From the NCBI RefSeq assembly GCF_013410405.1, contig NZ_JACCFK010000001.1, positions 4,650,001-4,714,000 of the forward strand: 64,000 bases of DNA, in the 5' to 3' direction. Below the pieces are notes generated by a model that worked only from the letters and a program-made list of their open reading frames with translations, did no database searches and was not told the origin of the DNA. This document shows, piece by piece, positions 33,909 through 42,406 of this stretch; the stretch's first letter is position 1; each line of letters begins with the position of its first letter. The translations under genes were made by a program, and so were the position numbers. The DNA is from Amycolatopsis endophytica (GTDB lineage: Bacteria > Actinomycetota > Actinomycetes > Mycobacteriales > Pseudonocardiaceae).

Positions 33909-34697
33909 ATGCAGCTCACTGTTCTCGGGTGCCGGTCGGGGATGCCCGCCGCCGGGTCACCCAGCTCCGGCTACCTCGTGGAGACCGGGCGGACCCGCCT
34001 GTTGCTCGACTGCGGCCCGGGCATCGCGACCGCGTTGTCCGCGTCGGCGGGGCCGCTGGACGGTGTGGTGATCACCCACCTGCACCTGGACCACTGCCAC
34101 GATCTGCTGCCGCTGGGCAAGTCGCTGCTCCGGCCGTTGCTGCGCTTCCCGGGCGCGCCCGAGCCCGGCGGCGAGTTCGAACGGGTGCCGCTGCTCGTCC
34201 CGGCCGGGGCGAAGGAGCTGTTCGAGCGGTGGGCGCTGCTGTTCCCGATCTCGTCGATGCCGGTGCTGAACCGGGCCTTCGAGGTGGCCTTCGACGTGCG
34301 CGAGTACGAGCCGGGGGAGCGGTTCGAGCTCGGTGACTGCGTCATCGAGCTGCACGGGCTGGTGCACGCCAGCCCCAACTGCGGGATCCGCGTGTCGCAC
34401 GGTGATCGCACACTGGCCTACACCGGTGACACCGGTATGACCGACGCGCTGGTGAAGCTGGCGGCGAACGCCGACGTCCTCCTGAGCGAGGCGACGCTGC
34501 GTGAGGCCGACCAGACTGACCACGGCCACCTCAGCGCCGCCGAGGCAGGCCGGGTGGCCGCGGCCGCCGGGGCGGGGGAGCTGGTGCTGACCCACTTCGT
34601 CTCCACGGACCCCGCGTGGCTGCACGGCCTGCTGACCGAGGCGACCGCGGAGTTCGACGGCCCGGTCCGCCTGGCCGAACCCGGGATGCGGATCTAG
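33909..34697 (+). CDS. MBL-fold metallohydrolase (RNase Z-like branch)
   Basis: 262 residues: MQLTVLGCRSGMPAAGSPSS with GYLVE opening strand, LLLDCGPG, metal motif VITHLHLDHCHDL (HxHxDH), YTGDTGMTDALV with the bridging Asp, HGHLSAAEAGR and LTHFVS. This architecture is shared by RNase Z, phosphodiesterases and AHL-lactonase-like hydrolases. The short length and lack of an exosite arm argue against tRNase Z. ATG 33909 has GGAGAGG upstream. Overlaps the convergent GrpB gene by 4 bp. Confidence 0.9.
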   Translation: MQLTVLGCRSGMPAAGSPSSGYLVETGRTRLLLDCGPGIATALSASAGPLDGVVITHLHLDHCHDLLPLGKSLLRPLLRFPGAPEPGGEFERVPLLVPAGAKELFERWALLFPISSMPVLNRAFEVAFDVREYEPGERFELGDCVIELHGLVHASPNCGIRVSHGDRTLAYTGDTGMTDALVKLAANADVLLSEATLREADQTDHGHLSAAEAGRVAAAAGAGELVLTHFVSTDPAWLHGLLTEATAEFDGPVRLAEPGMRI

Positions 34698-35281
34698 AGC
34701 AGCCCCGCGGCGCGGAAGAGGCGGTCGTAGATCTCGCGGATCACGTCCTGCTTGCGCGCGTTGTAGTCCATCACGCGCCCGCCGCCGGGGACCGCGGCCC
34801 GTTTGGCGTTCTCGTAGCGCTCGCGGTCGGCGGGAGAGGTGCGCAGCCAGTCGCGGAACATGCGGTGCCGGATGGTTTCCGGGCAGTCCGGTCCGAACAC
34901 GTGCAGGTTGACGCGTGGCCGCTCCAGCCGCAGGCAGCGGTGCTCGTGGAACGAGGGCTCGCGGACGGTGAGGTCGTAGCCGAGCCGTTCGAGCGGGGGC
35001 AGGTAGGTGTCCTCGTCCCGCGGATCGGCGACGGTGAGGTCGATGTCGATGACGTCCTTCGCCGCGAGGCCGGGGACCGACGTGGAGCCCACGTGCGCGA
35101 GGTCCAGCACCGCGTCGCCGAGCGCCCCGCGGATCGCGGCCGCGACGGTCTCGTAGCGGTGCGGCCAGTCCGGGTCGTAGCCGACGATGACCACCGTCTC
35201 GGGCGCGGGCGGGCCGTGCACCCACGGGTTCTCGTCCGGGTCCGGGTCGTGGTGACGGGTGATCTCCTCGTTCGTGGGCAC
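34694..35281 (-). CDS. GrpB/UPF0157 nucleotidyltransferase-fold protein
   Basis: 195 residues with the family core VVIVGYDPDWPHRYETVAAA, LDLAHVGSTSVPGLAAKDVI, DIDLTV, and HEHRCLRLERPRVNLHVFGP. The fold is a minimal nucleotidyltransferase (GSTS plus Asp residues); some members fuse to dephospho-CoA kinase, but the function of stand-alone copies is unknown. C-terminal half is helical (RDWLRTSPADRERYENAKR), typical of the family. Divergent from the alpha/beta hydrolase gene. Confidence 0.9.
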   Translation of the reverse strand: MPTNEEITRHHDPDPDENPWVHGPPAPETVVIVGYDPDWPHRYETVAAAIRGALGDAVLDLAHVGSTSVPGLAAKDVIDIDLTVADPRDEDTYLPPLERLGYDLTVREPSFHEHRCLRLERPRVNLHVFGPDCPETIRHRMFRDWLRTSPADRERYENAKRAAVPGGGRVMDYNARKQDVIREIYDRLFRAAGLL

Positions 35282-35314
35282 CGTCGAACGCTACCGCTCG
35301 CGCCTTGTCTGCTC

Positions 35315-35328
35315 TATATTCAGAGAAT
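35315..35328 (+). promoter_or_regulatory. -10 box and short palindrome, probable leaderless start
   Basis: TATATT (35315-35320) lies 7 nt before ATG 35327, the spacing of a leaderless actinobacterial transcript, and no ribosome site is present. ATTC-AGA-GAAT (35318-35328) overlaps it and could be the operator of the MarR/GbsR-like gene at the end of the same two-gene operon. Confidence 0.5.
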
Positions 35329-36160
35329 GGTGAAACTGGATCGGGTGCTCAGCCGTCCGGGCGCCGAGATCTCCTTCACGGACACGGCGCGGACGGGACC
35401 GGCGGTGGTGCTCACGCATGGGGCCGGTGTCGACCACGCGATGTTCGACGCGCAGATCGCCGTGCTGAGGGCACGGGGTTTCCGCGTGATCGCGTGGGAC
35501 CTGCGGGGACACGGAGCGTCGGCGCTCGCCAGGGGCACCAGGTTCACGGCCGCCGACGCGCTCGGCGATCTCACGGCGCTGCTGGACGCGTGCCAGGTCG
35601 ACGGGGCCGTGCTCGTGGGACATTCTCTCGGTGGCAACCTCGCGCAGGCGTTCACGCGCGATCACGCGGACCGGGTGCGGGGCCTCGTCGTGATGGACTC
35701 GACCTGGAACGCCGGCCCGCTGTCGGGGTTCGAGCGCTTCGCGCTGCGGCTCGCGGCTCCCGCGCTCGCCGTCATCCCCGCCCGCACACTTCCCGGTCGC
35801 ATGGCGCGGGCGTCGGCGGTGTCCCCGGCCGCGATCGCCCGGACCGAAGCGGTCTTCGCGCGCATGCCCAAGGACAGGTTCCTCGACGTGTGGAGAGCCA
35901 CCGTGTCGTTCGTCGAGCCGGATCCCGGCTACCGGTCGCCGGTGCCGCTCGCGCTGGTGCGGGGCGCACGGGATCGCACGGGCAACATCGCCACCGCGAT
36001 GCCCCGCTGGGCCGCCGTCGAAGGCGTCACCGAGCACGTCATCCCGGGCGCGGGCCACATCGTGTCCCTGGACGCACCCGACGCCACCTCGGATGTGCTG
36101 GTGCGAACTCTCGACGAGTGGGGCGTCACGGCAACGGATCGGCGAGGAGTGCCCGGATGA
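35327..36160 (+). CDS. alpha/beta hydrolase
   Basis: 277 residues with an intact catalytic triad by motif: oxyanion LTHGAGVDHAMF, DLRGHGASA, nucleophile Ser100 in LVGHSLGGNLAQ, His in PGAGHIVSLDAP. Esterase, lactonase or related hydrolase; substrate unknown. The start at ATG 35327 follows a TATATT -10 box by 7 nt, suggesting a leaderless mRNA. The stop overlaps the next regulator gene (ATGA), so regulator and hydrolase are co-expressed. Confidence 0.9.
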   Translation: MVKLDRVLSRPGAEISFTDTARTGPAVVLTHGAGVDHAMFDAQIAVLRARGFRVIAWDLRGHGASALARGTRFTAADALGDLTALLDACQVDGAVLVGHSLGGNLAQAFTRDHADRVRGLVVMDSTWNAGPLSGFERFALRLAAPALAVIPARTLPGRMARASAVSPAAIARTEAVFARMPKDRFLDVWRATVSFVEPDPGYRSPVPLALVRGARDRTGNIATAMPRWAAVEGVTEHVIPGAGHIVSLDAPDATSDVLVRTLDEWGVTATDRRGVPG

Positions 36161-36594
36161 GTCCCGGCGAGCAGCAGTTCGTGAACGCGATGGGCGACAC
36201 CCTCGCCACCTGGAACCTTCCGCGCGCGACCGGGCGCGTGTACGGGTACCTGCTGTTGCGAGGCGACGCGTCGAGTTCGGAGCGGCTGCGCGCCGATCTG
36301 TCCCTCAGCTCCGGTGCGGTGAGCACGGCGATCCGTGAGCTGGTCTCGTGGGGCCTGGCCCGCACCCTTCCGCAGCCGGGGAGCCGGCGTCTGCTCGTCG
36401 AGGCCGCGGGCGGCTTCGAACAGCTCCTCGCCGCGAGCCACGAACGGATCCGGACGTTCATCCGCACACTCCAGGCCGCGGAACAGCTGACCGGGGACGC
36501 CCACGCCACGCGCCGCCTCCACGAGGTCATGGATCTGTTCCGGACCTACGTCGAGGCGGGCGAAGAAGTCCTGCGTGGACGCGGGCGGGCCTGA
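36157..36594 (+). CDS. GbsR/MarR-type transcriptional regulator
   Basis: 145-residue winged-helix protein: WNLPRATGRVYGYLLLRGDA is the GbsR-type opening helix, SSERLRADLSLSSGAVSTAI the recognition helix-turn-helix, then LARTLPQPGSRRLLVE wing and a helical dimerisation tail. Coupled by ATGA to the hydrolase gene; likely an autoregulator of this operon through the palindrome at 35318-35328. Confidence 0.88.
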   Translation: MSPGEQQFVNAMGDTLATWNLPRATGRVYGYLLLRGDASSSERLRADLSLSSGAVSTAIRELVSWGLARTLPQPGSRRLLVEAAGGFEQLLAASHERIRTFIRTLQAAEQLTGDAHATRRLHEVMDLFRTYVEAGEEVLRGRGRA

Positions 36595-36610
36595 CCCGGG
36601 AACCCGGCGG

Positions 36611-36973
36611 TCAGTTCTTCGCCTGGTACGCCTCGATGACCTCGGACGGGATGCGGCCGCGATCGGAGATGTCGAAACCGTTGTCGCGCGCCCAGGCCCG
36701 CACCGCGGCGTTCTGCTCACGGTCCGATTTGGACGGGCTCGCGGGCGCCGCGGCCGCCGTGCGGGCCGTGTTGCCGTTCGTGGCGCGGCGTTTGCGGCCG
36801 CCGGTCCGGCGGGCATGCCCGACGAACTGGGCCAGGGTGTCGCGCAACTCCGCCGCGTTGTCGTCGGACAGATCGATTTCGTAGCTGACCCCGTCGAGCG
36901 CGAACTCGACCGTCTCGTCGGCCTCGGAACCATCCAGATCGTCCACCAAGGACACCACTACTGACCGCGCCAT
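36611..36973 (-). CDS. lsr2: Lsr2-family nucleoid-associated protein
   Basis: 120 residues: N-terminal oligomerisation domain ([33 protein letters not shown]), a basic Ala/Thr-rich linker, and the C-terminal AT-rich DNA-binding domain [20 protein letters not shown] with the RGR minor-groove loop. Bridges and silences horizontally acquired AT-rich DNA in actinobacteria. No lysS, panC or clpC neighbours as for the canonical mycobacterial lsr2, so this may be a paralogue. Starts at ATG 36973. Confidence 0.95.
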   Translation of the reverse strand: MARSVVVSLVDDLDGSEADETVEFALDGVSYEIDLSDDNAAELRDTLAQFVGHARRTGGRKRRATNGNTARTAAAAPASPSKSDREQNAAVRAWARDNGFDISDRGRIPSEVIEAYQAKN

Positions 36974-37105
36974 GTCTCCCGCCCGTGCTCGCCAACTTCG
37001 GATTCCGCTGGTTTTCGAGTGGAACGTAGCACGTCAATTTCGTCGGAGTGACCGCCGCCGTCCTCGTCGGCGCGCCGCGGCCGACCGGCTGCGCACACCT
37101 GGCGC

Positions 37106-37135
37106 TTGACGTGGCTCAGTTCACCCGCCTATCGT
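37106..37135 (+). promoter_or_regulatory. sigma-70-type promoter of the IclR-led operon
   Basis: TTGACG (37106-37111), 18-bp spacer, TATCGT (37130-37135): the best promoter match seen in the window. Transcription would start near 37142, inside the first operator, 46 bp before the IclR ATG. Confidence 0.7.
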
Positions 37136-37137
37136 CC

Positions 37138-37175
37138 AAAACCGCTATACGGTTTTTGAAACCGCAGAACGGTGT
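37138..37175. promoter_or_regulatory. tandem IclR operator-like palindromes
   Basis: Site 1 AAAACCG-CTATA-CGGTTTT (37138-37156) is a perfect 7-5-7 repeat. Site 2 AAACCG-CAGAA-CGGTGT (37159-37175) is the same motif with one half degenerate. Centres are 20 bp apart, about two helical turns, so both lie on one DNA face directly downstream of the -10 box. This suggests autorepression by the following IclR protein. Confidence 0.75.
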
Positions 37176-37187
37176 GTTGGAGGATGG

Positions 37188-37961
37188 ATGGCTGAGCCCG
37201 GGGTGCGCGTGCTGGGGCGCGCGTGCGACGTTCTGGATTGCTTCACCGAGGCCGAACCCCGTCTGAGCGTGGCGGACCTGCGCGCTCGGACGGGGTTGCC
37301 CGCGACCACCGTCGCGCGGATCGTGTCCACCCTCCTGCAGGAGGGGCTCCTGGTCCGGGAGGGGGACTCCTACCGCGTCGGGCTGCGGGTGCTGGTCTGG
37401 AGCGCCCCGGCGCGCTCGGGGTCGAGCCTGCTCGGGGTCGCGCGGCCGTTCGTCGAGCAGCTGCGGGACGTCACGGGGGAGAGCGCCGGCGTCTACGTGC
37501 GTCAGGACGCCACCCGCGTGCTCGTCGAGTCGGCGGCCTCCCGCCACTCGGTGATCTACCGGGGCTACGTCGGCCAGGTGCTGCCGCTGCACGCCGGCGC
37601 GGCGGGCAAGTGCTTCATGGCCTTCGACGAGAGCGCGCTCGCCACCGCGCTCGCCGCCGGCCTCGAGCGCTACACCGATTCGACCGTCGTCACGCGCGAC
37701 GAGCTCGACCGCCAGCTCGCGCAGGTGCGCGAGCGCGGCTGGGCCTTCACCGAGAGCGAGCGGGAGATCGGTCTCAACTCGGTCGCCGCGCCGGTGCCGG
37801 GGTTCGACGGCAGGCCGGAGGCGGCACTGGCGATCGGCGGTCCCTCGTTCCGGCTCGACCGCGAGGAGGCCGAGCGCGTCGGCCCGATCGTCGCCGCCAC
37901 GGCGCGGGCCATCGCCGCGCGCATGGGGCACGTCCCGGCCGAGGAGCCCGCCGATGTCTGA
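37188..37961 (+). CDS. IclR-family regulator, first gene of organic-acid operon
   Basis: 257 residues: winged HTH (LSVADLRARTGLPATTVARI, VSTLLQEGLLVREG) and the IclR effector domain (ESAGVYVRQDATRVLVESAA, PLHAGAAGKCFMAFDE, SEREIGLNSVAAPVPG). Ligands are usually small organic acids, consistent with the downstream genes. ATG 37188 follows GGAGG by four bases. The 3' end overlaps the lyase gene by 8 bp. It most likely represses or activates its own 13-gene operon through the two palindromes upstream. Confidence 0.93.
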   Translation: MAEPGVRVLGRACDVLDCFTEAEPRLSVADLRARTGLPATTVARIVSTLLQEGLLVREGDSYRVGLRVLVWSAPARSGSSLLGVARPFVEQLRDVTGESAGVYVRQDATRVLVESAASRHSVIYRGYVGQVLPLHAGAAGKCFMAFDESALATALAAGLERYTDSTVVTRDELDRQLAQVRERGWAFTESEREIGLNSVAAPVPGFDGRPEAALAIGGPSFRLDREEAERVGPIVAATARAIAARMGHVPAEEPADV

Positions 37962-38808
37962 CGCTTCCGTCCTTTCCGGACTCCTGCGCCGGGAGCGGCT
38001 GCTCGTCGCGCCCGGTGTCTACGACGGGCTGTCGGCCGCCGTCGCCGCTCGGGCCGGTGCCGAAGCGGCCTACGTGTCCGGCGCGGCCGTCTCCGCCGCC
38101 GAAGGACTGCCCGACATCGGGCTGACCACCGTCACCGAGATCGCCCGCGCGATCGCCGTGACCCGGCGCCACCTCGACGTTCCGGTGATCGCCGACGCCG
38201 ACACCGGGTTCGGCGACGAGACCAACACCTTCCGTACCGTGCGCACCTACGAGGACGCCGGTGCCACCGCCGTGCAGATCGAGGACCAGGTGTTCCCGAA
38301 ACGGTGCGGTCACCTCGACGACAAATCCCTCATCCCCGCCGACGAGTTCGCCCTCAAGGTCGAGGCGGCGGTCGCGGCGCGGCGGGACGCCCTGATCGTG
38401 GCCCGCACCGACGCGATCGCCGTCGAGGGTTTCGACGCCGCGATCAGCAGGGCGAAGTCCTACCTCGCGGCCGGCGCCGACGTCCTCTTCGTCGAGGCGC
38501 CGCGGACGCTCGACCAGGTCGAGGCGATCCCGGCCGCGGTCGGGGCGCCGGTGATCTTCAACGTCGTCCCCGGTGGCAAATCGCCCGAGGTGACGCGGGA
38601 GCAGCTCGAACGGTTCGGCTACGCCGGGGCGATCCTGCCCGCGGCCACCGTCGGCGCCGCGTTCGGCGCGATGACCGAGGCGATGGCCGACATCGCGGGC
38701 GGCAGCCTCGTCTCCGGATCCGTCGCCGGGCCCCGCGTCCTGTTCGAGGCCGTCGGACTCGGCGAATGGACCGCCCGGCGCGCACGCAAGGAGCAAGCCG
38801 GTGCCTGA
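37954..38808 (+). CDS. isocitrate lyase/PEP mutase-family C-C lyase (2,3-dimethylmalate or methylisocitrate lyase-like)
   Basis: 284-residue TIM-barrel lyase: VAPGVYDGLSAAVAARAGAE, AYVSGAAVSAAEGLPD, VIADADTGFGDETN (Mg-binding Asp pair), IEDQVFPKRCGHLDDK with catalytic Cys-Gly-His, and IVARTDAIAVEGFDAAISRA. The KRCGH loop marks true lyases rather than mutases. Family members split methylisocitrate, 2,3-dimethylmalate or oxaloacetate. The aconitase-type hydratase directly downstream (8-bp overlap) and the PrpF-type isomerase in the same operon favour 2,3-dimethylmalate to propionate plus pyruvate; this specificity is inferred. Confidence 0.9.
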   Translation: MSDASVLSGLLRRERLLVAPGVYDGLSAAVAARAGAEAAYVSGAAVSAAEGLPDIGLTTVTEIARAIAVTRRHLDVPVIADADTGFGDETNTFRTVRTYEDAGATAVQIEDQVFPKRCGHLDDKSLIPADEFALKVEAAVAARRDALIVARTDAIAVEGFDAAISRAKSYLAAGADVLFVEAPRTLDQVEAIPAAVGAPVIFNVVPGGKSPEVTREQLERFGYAGAILPAATVGAAFGAMTEAMADIAGGSLVSGSVAGPRVLFEAVGLGEWTARRARKEQAGA

Positions 38809-40063
38809 CACCATCATCGAAGCGACCCTGGCCCGCGCCGCCGGCCTCCCCACCGTCCGACCAGGACAGATCGTCACCTGCGACGTCGACATGACCGTCG
38901 TGATCGACGTCCAGTTCGCGCACGACCGCCTCGCCGACGTCCGCGCGGTGCACGACCCGGACAAGGTCGCCGTCGTCCTCGACCACGCGGTCCCGGCGCC
39001 CACGCCGCGCGACGCCGGGCACGGTGCCAAGGCGCGGGCCTTCGTCGCCAAGCACGGCATCGACCGGTTCTTCGACGTGGGGCGCCACGGCATCGTCCAC
39101 CAGGTCATCGCCGAGCAGGGACTGGTGCTGCCCGGCACCGTCGTGTGCTGCACCGACTCCCACACCTGCGCCGGTGGCGCGCTGAACTCGGCCGCGCGCG
39201 GGCTGGGGCCGCTGGAGATCCTGCAGATGCTGTGCACCGGGCAGACCTGGTACCGCGTGCCGCCCACCATCCGCTACGAACTCACCGGCACGAAACCGGC
39301 GCACGTCAACGGCAAGGACATCTTCCTGACGATCTCCGGGCGCTACGGCGACGCCACCGACCACGCGCTCGAATTCGGCGGTCCCGGCCTGGCGTCCGTG
39401 CCGATGTCGGACCGCCGCACCATCGCGACCCAGGGAGCCGAGATCGGCGCCGACTTCACGCTGTTCCCGTGCGACACCGTGACCGAGGAGTTCCTGGCCG
39501 ACGTGGCTCCCGGCGCTTCCTTCACCCGCAGCAACCCCGATCCGGACGCGGTCTACGCCGACGTGCGCACCCTCGACCTCGGCACCGTCGAGCCGATGGT
39601 GGCCCTGCCGGGCACCGTCATCAACAACGCGGTGCCGCTGTCCGGCCTCGACCGGACCCGCATCGACCAGGCGTTCATCGGATCCTGCGCCAACGGCCAG
39701 CTCGCCGACCTCGCCGTCGCGGCCGGCGTCGTCGAGGGCCGCAAGGTGGCGCCCGGCGTCCGGCTCATCGTCACCCCGGCCTCGCAGCAGGTCTACCTGG
39801 AAGCCGTCCAGCGCGGCTACGTCGCGACCCTCGTCGAGGCGGGCGCGGTGGTCACCAACTCCACCTGCGGCGCGTGCTTCGGCTACCACATGGGTGTGCT
39901 CGCCCCCGGCGAAGTGTGCGTCACCTCCAGCACACGCAACTTCCGCGGCCGCATGGGCAGCACCGAGGCGGCCGTCTACATGGCCTCACCGGCCACCGTC
40001 GCGGCGTCGGCCCTGACCGGCTACATCGCCGGACCCGAGCAGGTGGCGGAGGTGGCGGCATGA
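38801..40063 (+). CDS. aconitase-family hydratase, large subunit (LeuC/DmdA-like)
   Basis: 420 residues with the [4Fe-4S] ligands: one Cys in VVCCTDSHTCAGGAL, two in STCGACFGYHMG, and GSCANGQLADLAVAAGVVEG. Substrate/Fe-S motifs DHAVPAPTPRDA and SSTRNFRGRMGSTEA are typical of the isopropylmalate/homoaconitate branch. It hydrates or dehydrates a substituted maleate together with the small subunit encoded next (4-bp overlap). Not a leucine gene by context (no leuA or leuB nearby). The operon suggests dimethylmaleate or a related alkyl-maleate. GTG 38801 overlaps the lyase gene by 8 bp. Confidence 0.92.
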   Translation: MPDTIIEATLARAAGLPTVRPGQIVTCDVDMTVVIDVQFAHDRLADVRAVHDPDKVAVVLDHAVPAPTPRDAGHGAKARAFVAKHGIDRFFDVGRHGIVHQVIAEQGLVLPGTVVCCTDSHTCAGGALNSAARGLGPLEILQMLCTGQTWYRVPPTIRYELTGTKPAHVNGKDIFLTISGRYGDATDHALEFGGPGLASVPMSDRRTIATQGAEIGADFTLFPCDTVTEEFLADVAPGASFTRSNPDPDAVYADVRTLDLGTVEPMVALPGTVINNAVPLSGLDRTRIDQAFIGSCANGQLADLAVAAGVVEGRKVAPGVRLIVTPASQQVYLEAVQRGYVATLVEAGAVVTNSTCGACFGYHMGVLAPGEVCVTSSTRNFRGRMGSTEAAVYMASPATVAASALTGYIAGPEQVAEVAA

Positions 40064-40593
40064 CCTCACCCCTGCGGGTCCGCGGACGCGCCTGGGTCTT
40101 CGGCGACGAGATCAACACCGACGACATGTACCCGGGCTTCGCGATGAAGCTGCCCGTCGCCGAAGCGGCGCAGCACATGTTCGACGCGACCCGGCCCGGC
40201 TGGCCCGCGCTCATCGAGGCGGGCGACATCGTGGTCGCGGGACGCAACTTCGGCCTCGGATCGAGCCGCGCGTGCGCCGAACTGTTCGTCCACCTGGGAA
40301 TCTCGTGCCTCGTGGCCGAGCAGTACAACTCCCTGTTCCACCGCAACGCGCTGAACTACGGGCTCCCGGCCCTCACCGTGCCGGACGCGCGCGTGCTGAT
40401 CGACGAGGGCGACGTCCTCGCCATCGACGCGGCGGCGGGCCTGCTGCGCAACGAGACACGAGGGACCGAGCACCACATCCAACCCCTGCCCGCCTTCGTC
40501 GTCGAACTCGTCGAAGGTGGCGGGCTGATCAACCGCCTGGAAGCCGCGGGCTTCCTGGATCGCAACGACGCGACCGCAGGAGGAAAACCATGA
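40060..40593 (+). CDS. aconitase-family hydratase, small subunit (LeuD/DmdB-like)
   Basis: 177-residue swivel domain: GRAWVFGDEINTDDMYPGFA, IVVAGRNFGLGSSRACAELF (the GxGSSR substrate loop), LVAEQYNSLFHRNALNYGLP. Forms the active heterodimer with the preceding large subunit. ATGA overlaps on both sides show tight coupling. Same substrate considerations as the large subunit. Confidence 0.92.
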   Translation: MTSPLRVRGRAWVFGDEINTDDMYPGFAMKLPVAEAAQHMFDATRPGWPALIEAGDIVVAGRNFGLGSSRACAELFVHLGISCLVAEQYNSLFHRNALNYGLPALTVPDARVLIDEGDVLAIDAAAGLLRNETRGTEHHIQPLPAFVVELVEGGGLINRLEAAGFLDRNDATAGGKP

Positions 40594-41591
40594 GGAGCAG
40601 GAGAGCTCTGATCGCCGGAGCGGCCACCGCCGCCCTGGTACTGAGCGCGTGTGGCGGCGGAGGTGACGCGGAGGGGGTGACCTCGTTCGACATCGCGGTC
40701 AGCAACGCCTCCGAGCCGTACTCGATCCCCTGGCTGGTCGGCAAGGACCAGGGGTTGTTCGAGCGGCGCGGCGTGACGATCGGCGAGATCGTGCCGGGCA
40801 AGGGCGGCGGGACGACCGTCCGCAACATGCTCAGCGGCGATCTGCCCATCGCCGACGTCGGGTTCACCTCGGTGCTGGAGTCCAGCGAGGCGGGCACGCC
40901 CGTCACGGTCGTGGGCGGCGCCACCCAGAGCGTCTACGGGCTCGACTTCTACACCTTGGACAGCAACGCTGGCGTGCGGACCATCAACGACGTCCGCAAC
41001 TGGGCCTACACCAACCCGCAGTCGGTCACCCAGGCCCTGTCCTACATCCTGCCCCGGGTCGCGGGCGCCACCCAGGAGATCGAGCGGACCTCCTCCGGCG
41101 GGCTCGGCGAAGGGGTCGCGCTGCTGGAGGCGGGTTCCGTCGACGTCGCGGTCGTGCCGCCGTCGGTGGTGGCCAAGACGGACAAGTTCCGTGTCGTCGT
41201 CTCCAGCGCGGACTACCTCAAGAAGTTCCAGCAGAGCGTCATCACCACGACCCCCGAGTTCGCCGAGCGCAATCCGGACACGGTGAAGGCCGTGCTCGCC
41301 GGATACCAGGACGCCGTGGAGTTCATCCGCGCGAATCCGCAGAAGGCCGCGGAGCTCTACGCCGACTACATCGACATCGACGTCGCCGCCGCGACCACGA
41401 TCGTCAACAAGACGCTGCAGTACGACAACTGGAGCGCCGGCTTCGACGCCGAAGCCATCGAGCAGGCCGTCGAGGCCCAGCGCCTCGCCATGGACCGCGC
41501 CGACCTCCCGTTCTGCGAGCTGTTCCGCAAGACCTACCTGCCCGCGAACGTCCCCGCCACGCTCCCGGCCGAATGCGGGGCAGCGCAGTGA
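40590..41591 (+). CDS. ABC transporter substrate-binding lipoprotein (NitT/TauT/SsuA type)
   Basis: 333 residues: basic start MRSRRALIAG, hydrophobic core and lipobox LVLSAC (Cys21), then an SsuA/ThiY-like binding fold (IAVSNASEPYSIPWLVGKDQ with GLFERRG, GGGTTVRNMLSGDLPIADVG, TTPEFAERNPDTVKAVLAGY). Captures the operon substrate, probably a carboxylate, at the outer face. ATG 40590 overlaps the preceding stop, with AGGAGG just upstream. Confidence 0.92.
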   Translation: MRSRRALIAGAATAALVLSACGGGGDAEGVTSFDIAVSNASEPYSIPWLVGKDQGLFERRGVTIGEIVPGKGGGTTVRNMLSGDLPIADVGFTSVLESSEAGTPVTVVGGATQSVYGLDFYTLDSNAGVRTINDVRNWAYTNPQSVTQALSYILPRVAGATQEIERTSSGGLGEGVALLEAGSVDVAVVPPSVVAKTDKFRVVVSSADYLKKFQQSVITTTPEFAERNPDTVKAVLAGYQDAVEFIRANPQKAAELYADYIDIDVAAATTIVNKTLQYDNWSAGFDAEAIEQAVEAQRLAMDRADLPFCELFRKTYLPANVPATLPAECGAAQ

Positions 41592-42406
41592 CCACGCAGA
41601 CGCAGGAGCAGCACGGCGCCGCGTCCACCACGTCCACACCGATCGTGCGCGTGGAAGGCGTGGAGCAGCACTTCGGCCCGGTGCACGCGCTCGGGCCCGT
41701 CGACCTGACGATCGGCCGCGGCGAGTTCGTGTCGATCGTCGGGCCCAGCGGGTGCGGCAAATCGACCCTGCTCGAAATCATCGGAGCACTGCAGGACCCC
41801 GCCCGCGGCTCCGTCGAGGTCGACGGCGCCCCGCTCACCGGCCCGCGCCGCCGCACGGCGATCGTCTTCCAGGAGTCCGCGACCCTGCCGTGGCGCACGG
41901 TCGTCGACAACGTCGCCTTCGCGCTCGAAGTGCGCGGCGTCGGCCGGAAGGAACGGCGGGCCCGCGCCAGGGAACTCGTCGAGCTCGTCGGGCTCGGCGG
42001 CTTCGAGGACCACTACCCGGCGCAGCTGTCCGGGGGCATGCGGCAGCGCGTCGCCATGGCCCGCGCGATGTCCACCGGCCCCGACCTCATCCTCGCCGAC
42101 GAGCCGTTCGGCGCGCTCGACGAGCAGACCCGCATGCTGATGGCCGAGGAACTCCTCCGCGTGGTCGAGTCCATCGGGTGCGGGGTCCTGTTCATCACCC
42201 ACAGCATCCAGGAAGCGGTGCTGCTGTCGGACCGGGTGCTGGTGATGGGCCGCCGCCCGGGCACCTTCCTCGACGAGGTGGTGATCGACCTGCCACGGCC
42301 GCGCGTGCACGCCGTGCTGTCCGAACCGGCCGCGGCCGCCGCGCAGGAACGCATCTGGACGCAGATCCGCAACGAGGCCGAGGTCGCGATGAGGAGCGAG
42401 CGATGA
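41588..42406 (+). CDS. ABC transporter ATPase (NitT/TauT type)
   Basis: 272 residues: Walker A GPSGCGKST, Q-loop IVFQESATLPWRTVVDN, signature LSGGMRQRVAMARAM, Walker B LILADEPFGALD, switch His in FITHSIQEAVLLSDRV. Energises import with the two permeases downstream. GTG 41588 overlaps the binding-protein stop (GTGA). Confidence 0.95.
   Translation: MTTQTQEQHGAASTTSTPIVRVEGVEQHFGPVHALGPVDLTIGRGEFVSIVGPSGCGKSTLLEIIGALQDPARGSVEVDGAPLTGPRRRTAIVFQESATLPWRTVVDNVAFALEVRGVGRKERRARARELVELVGLGGFEDHYPAQLSGGMRQRVAMARAMSTGPDLILADEPFGALDEQTRMLMAEELLRVVESIGCGVLFITHSIQEAVLLSDRVLVMGRRPGTFLDEVVIDLPRPRVHAVLSEPAAAAAQERIWTQIRNEAEVAMRSER

Noticed and set aside
38801..40593. Leucine biosynthesis leuC-leuD
   Set aside because: No leuA or leuB accompanies them; they are embedded with a lyase, PrpF, PrpD proteins and a transporter, indicating a catabolic hydratase.
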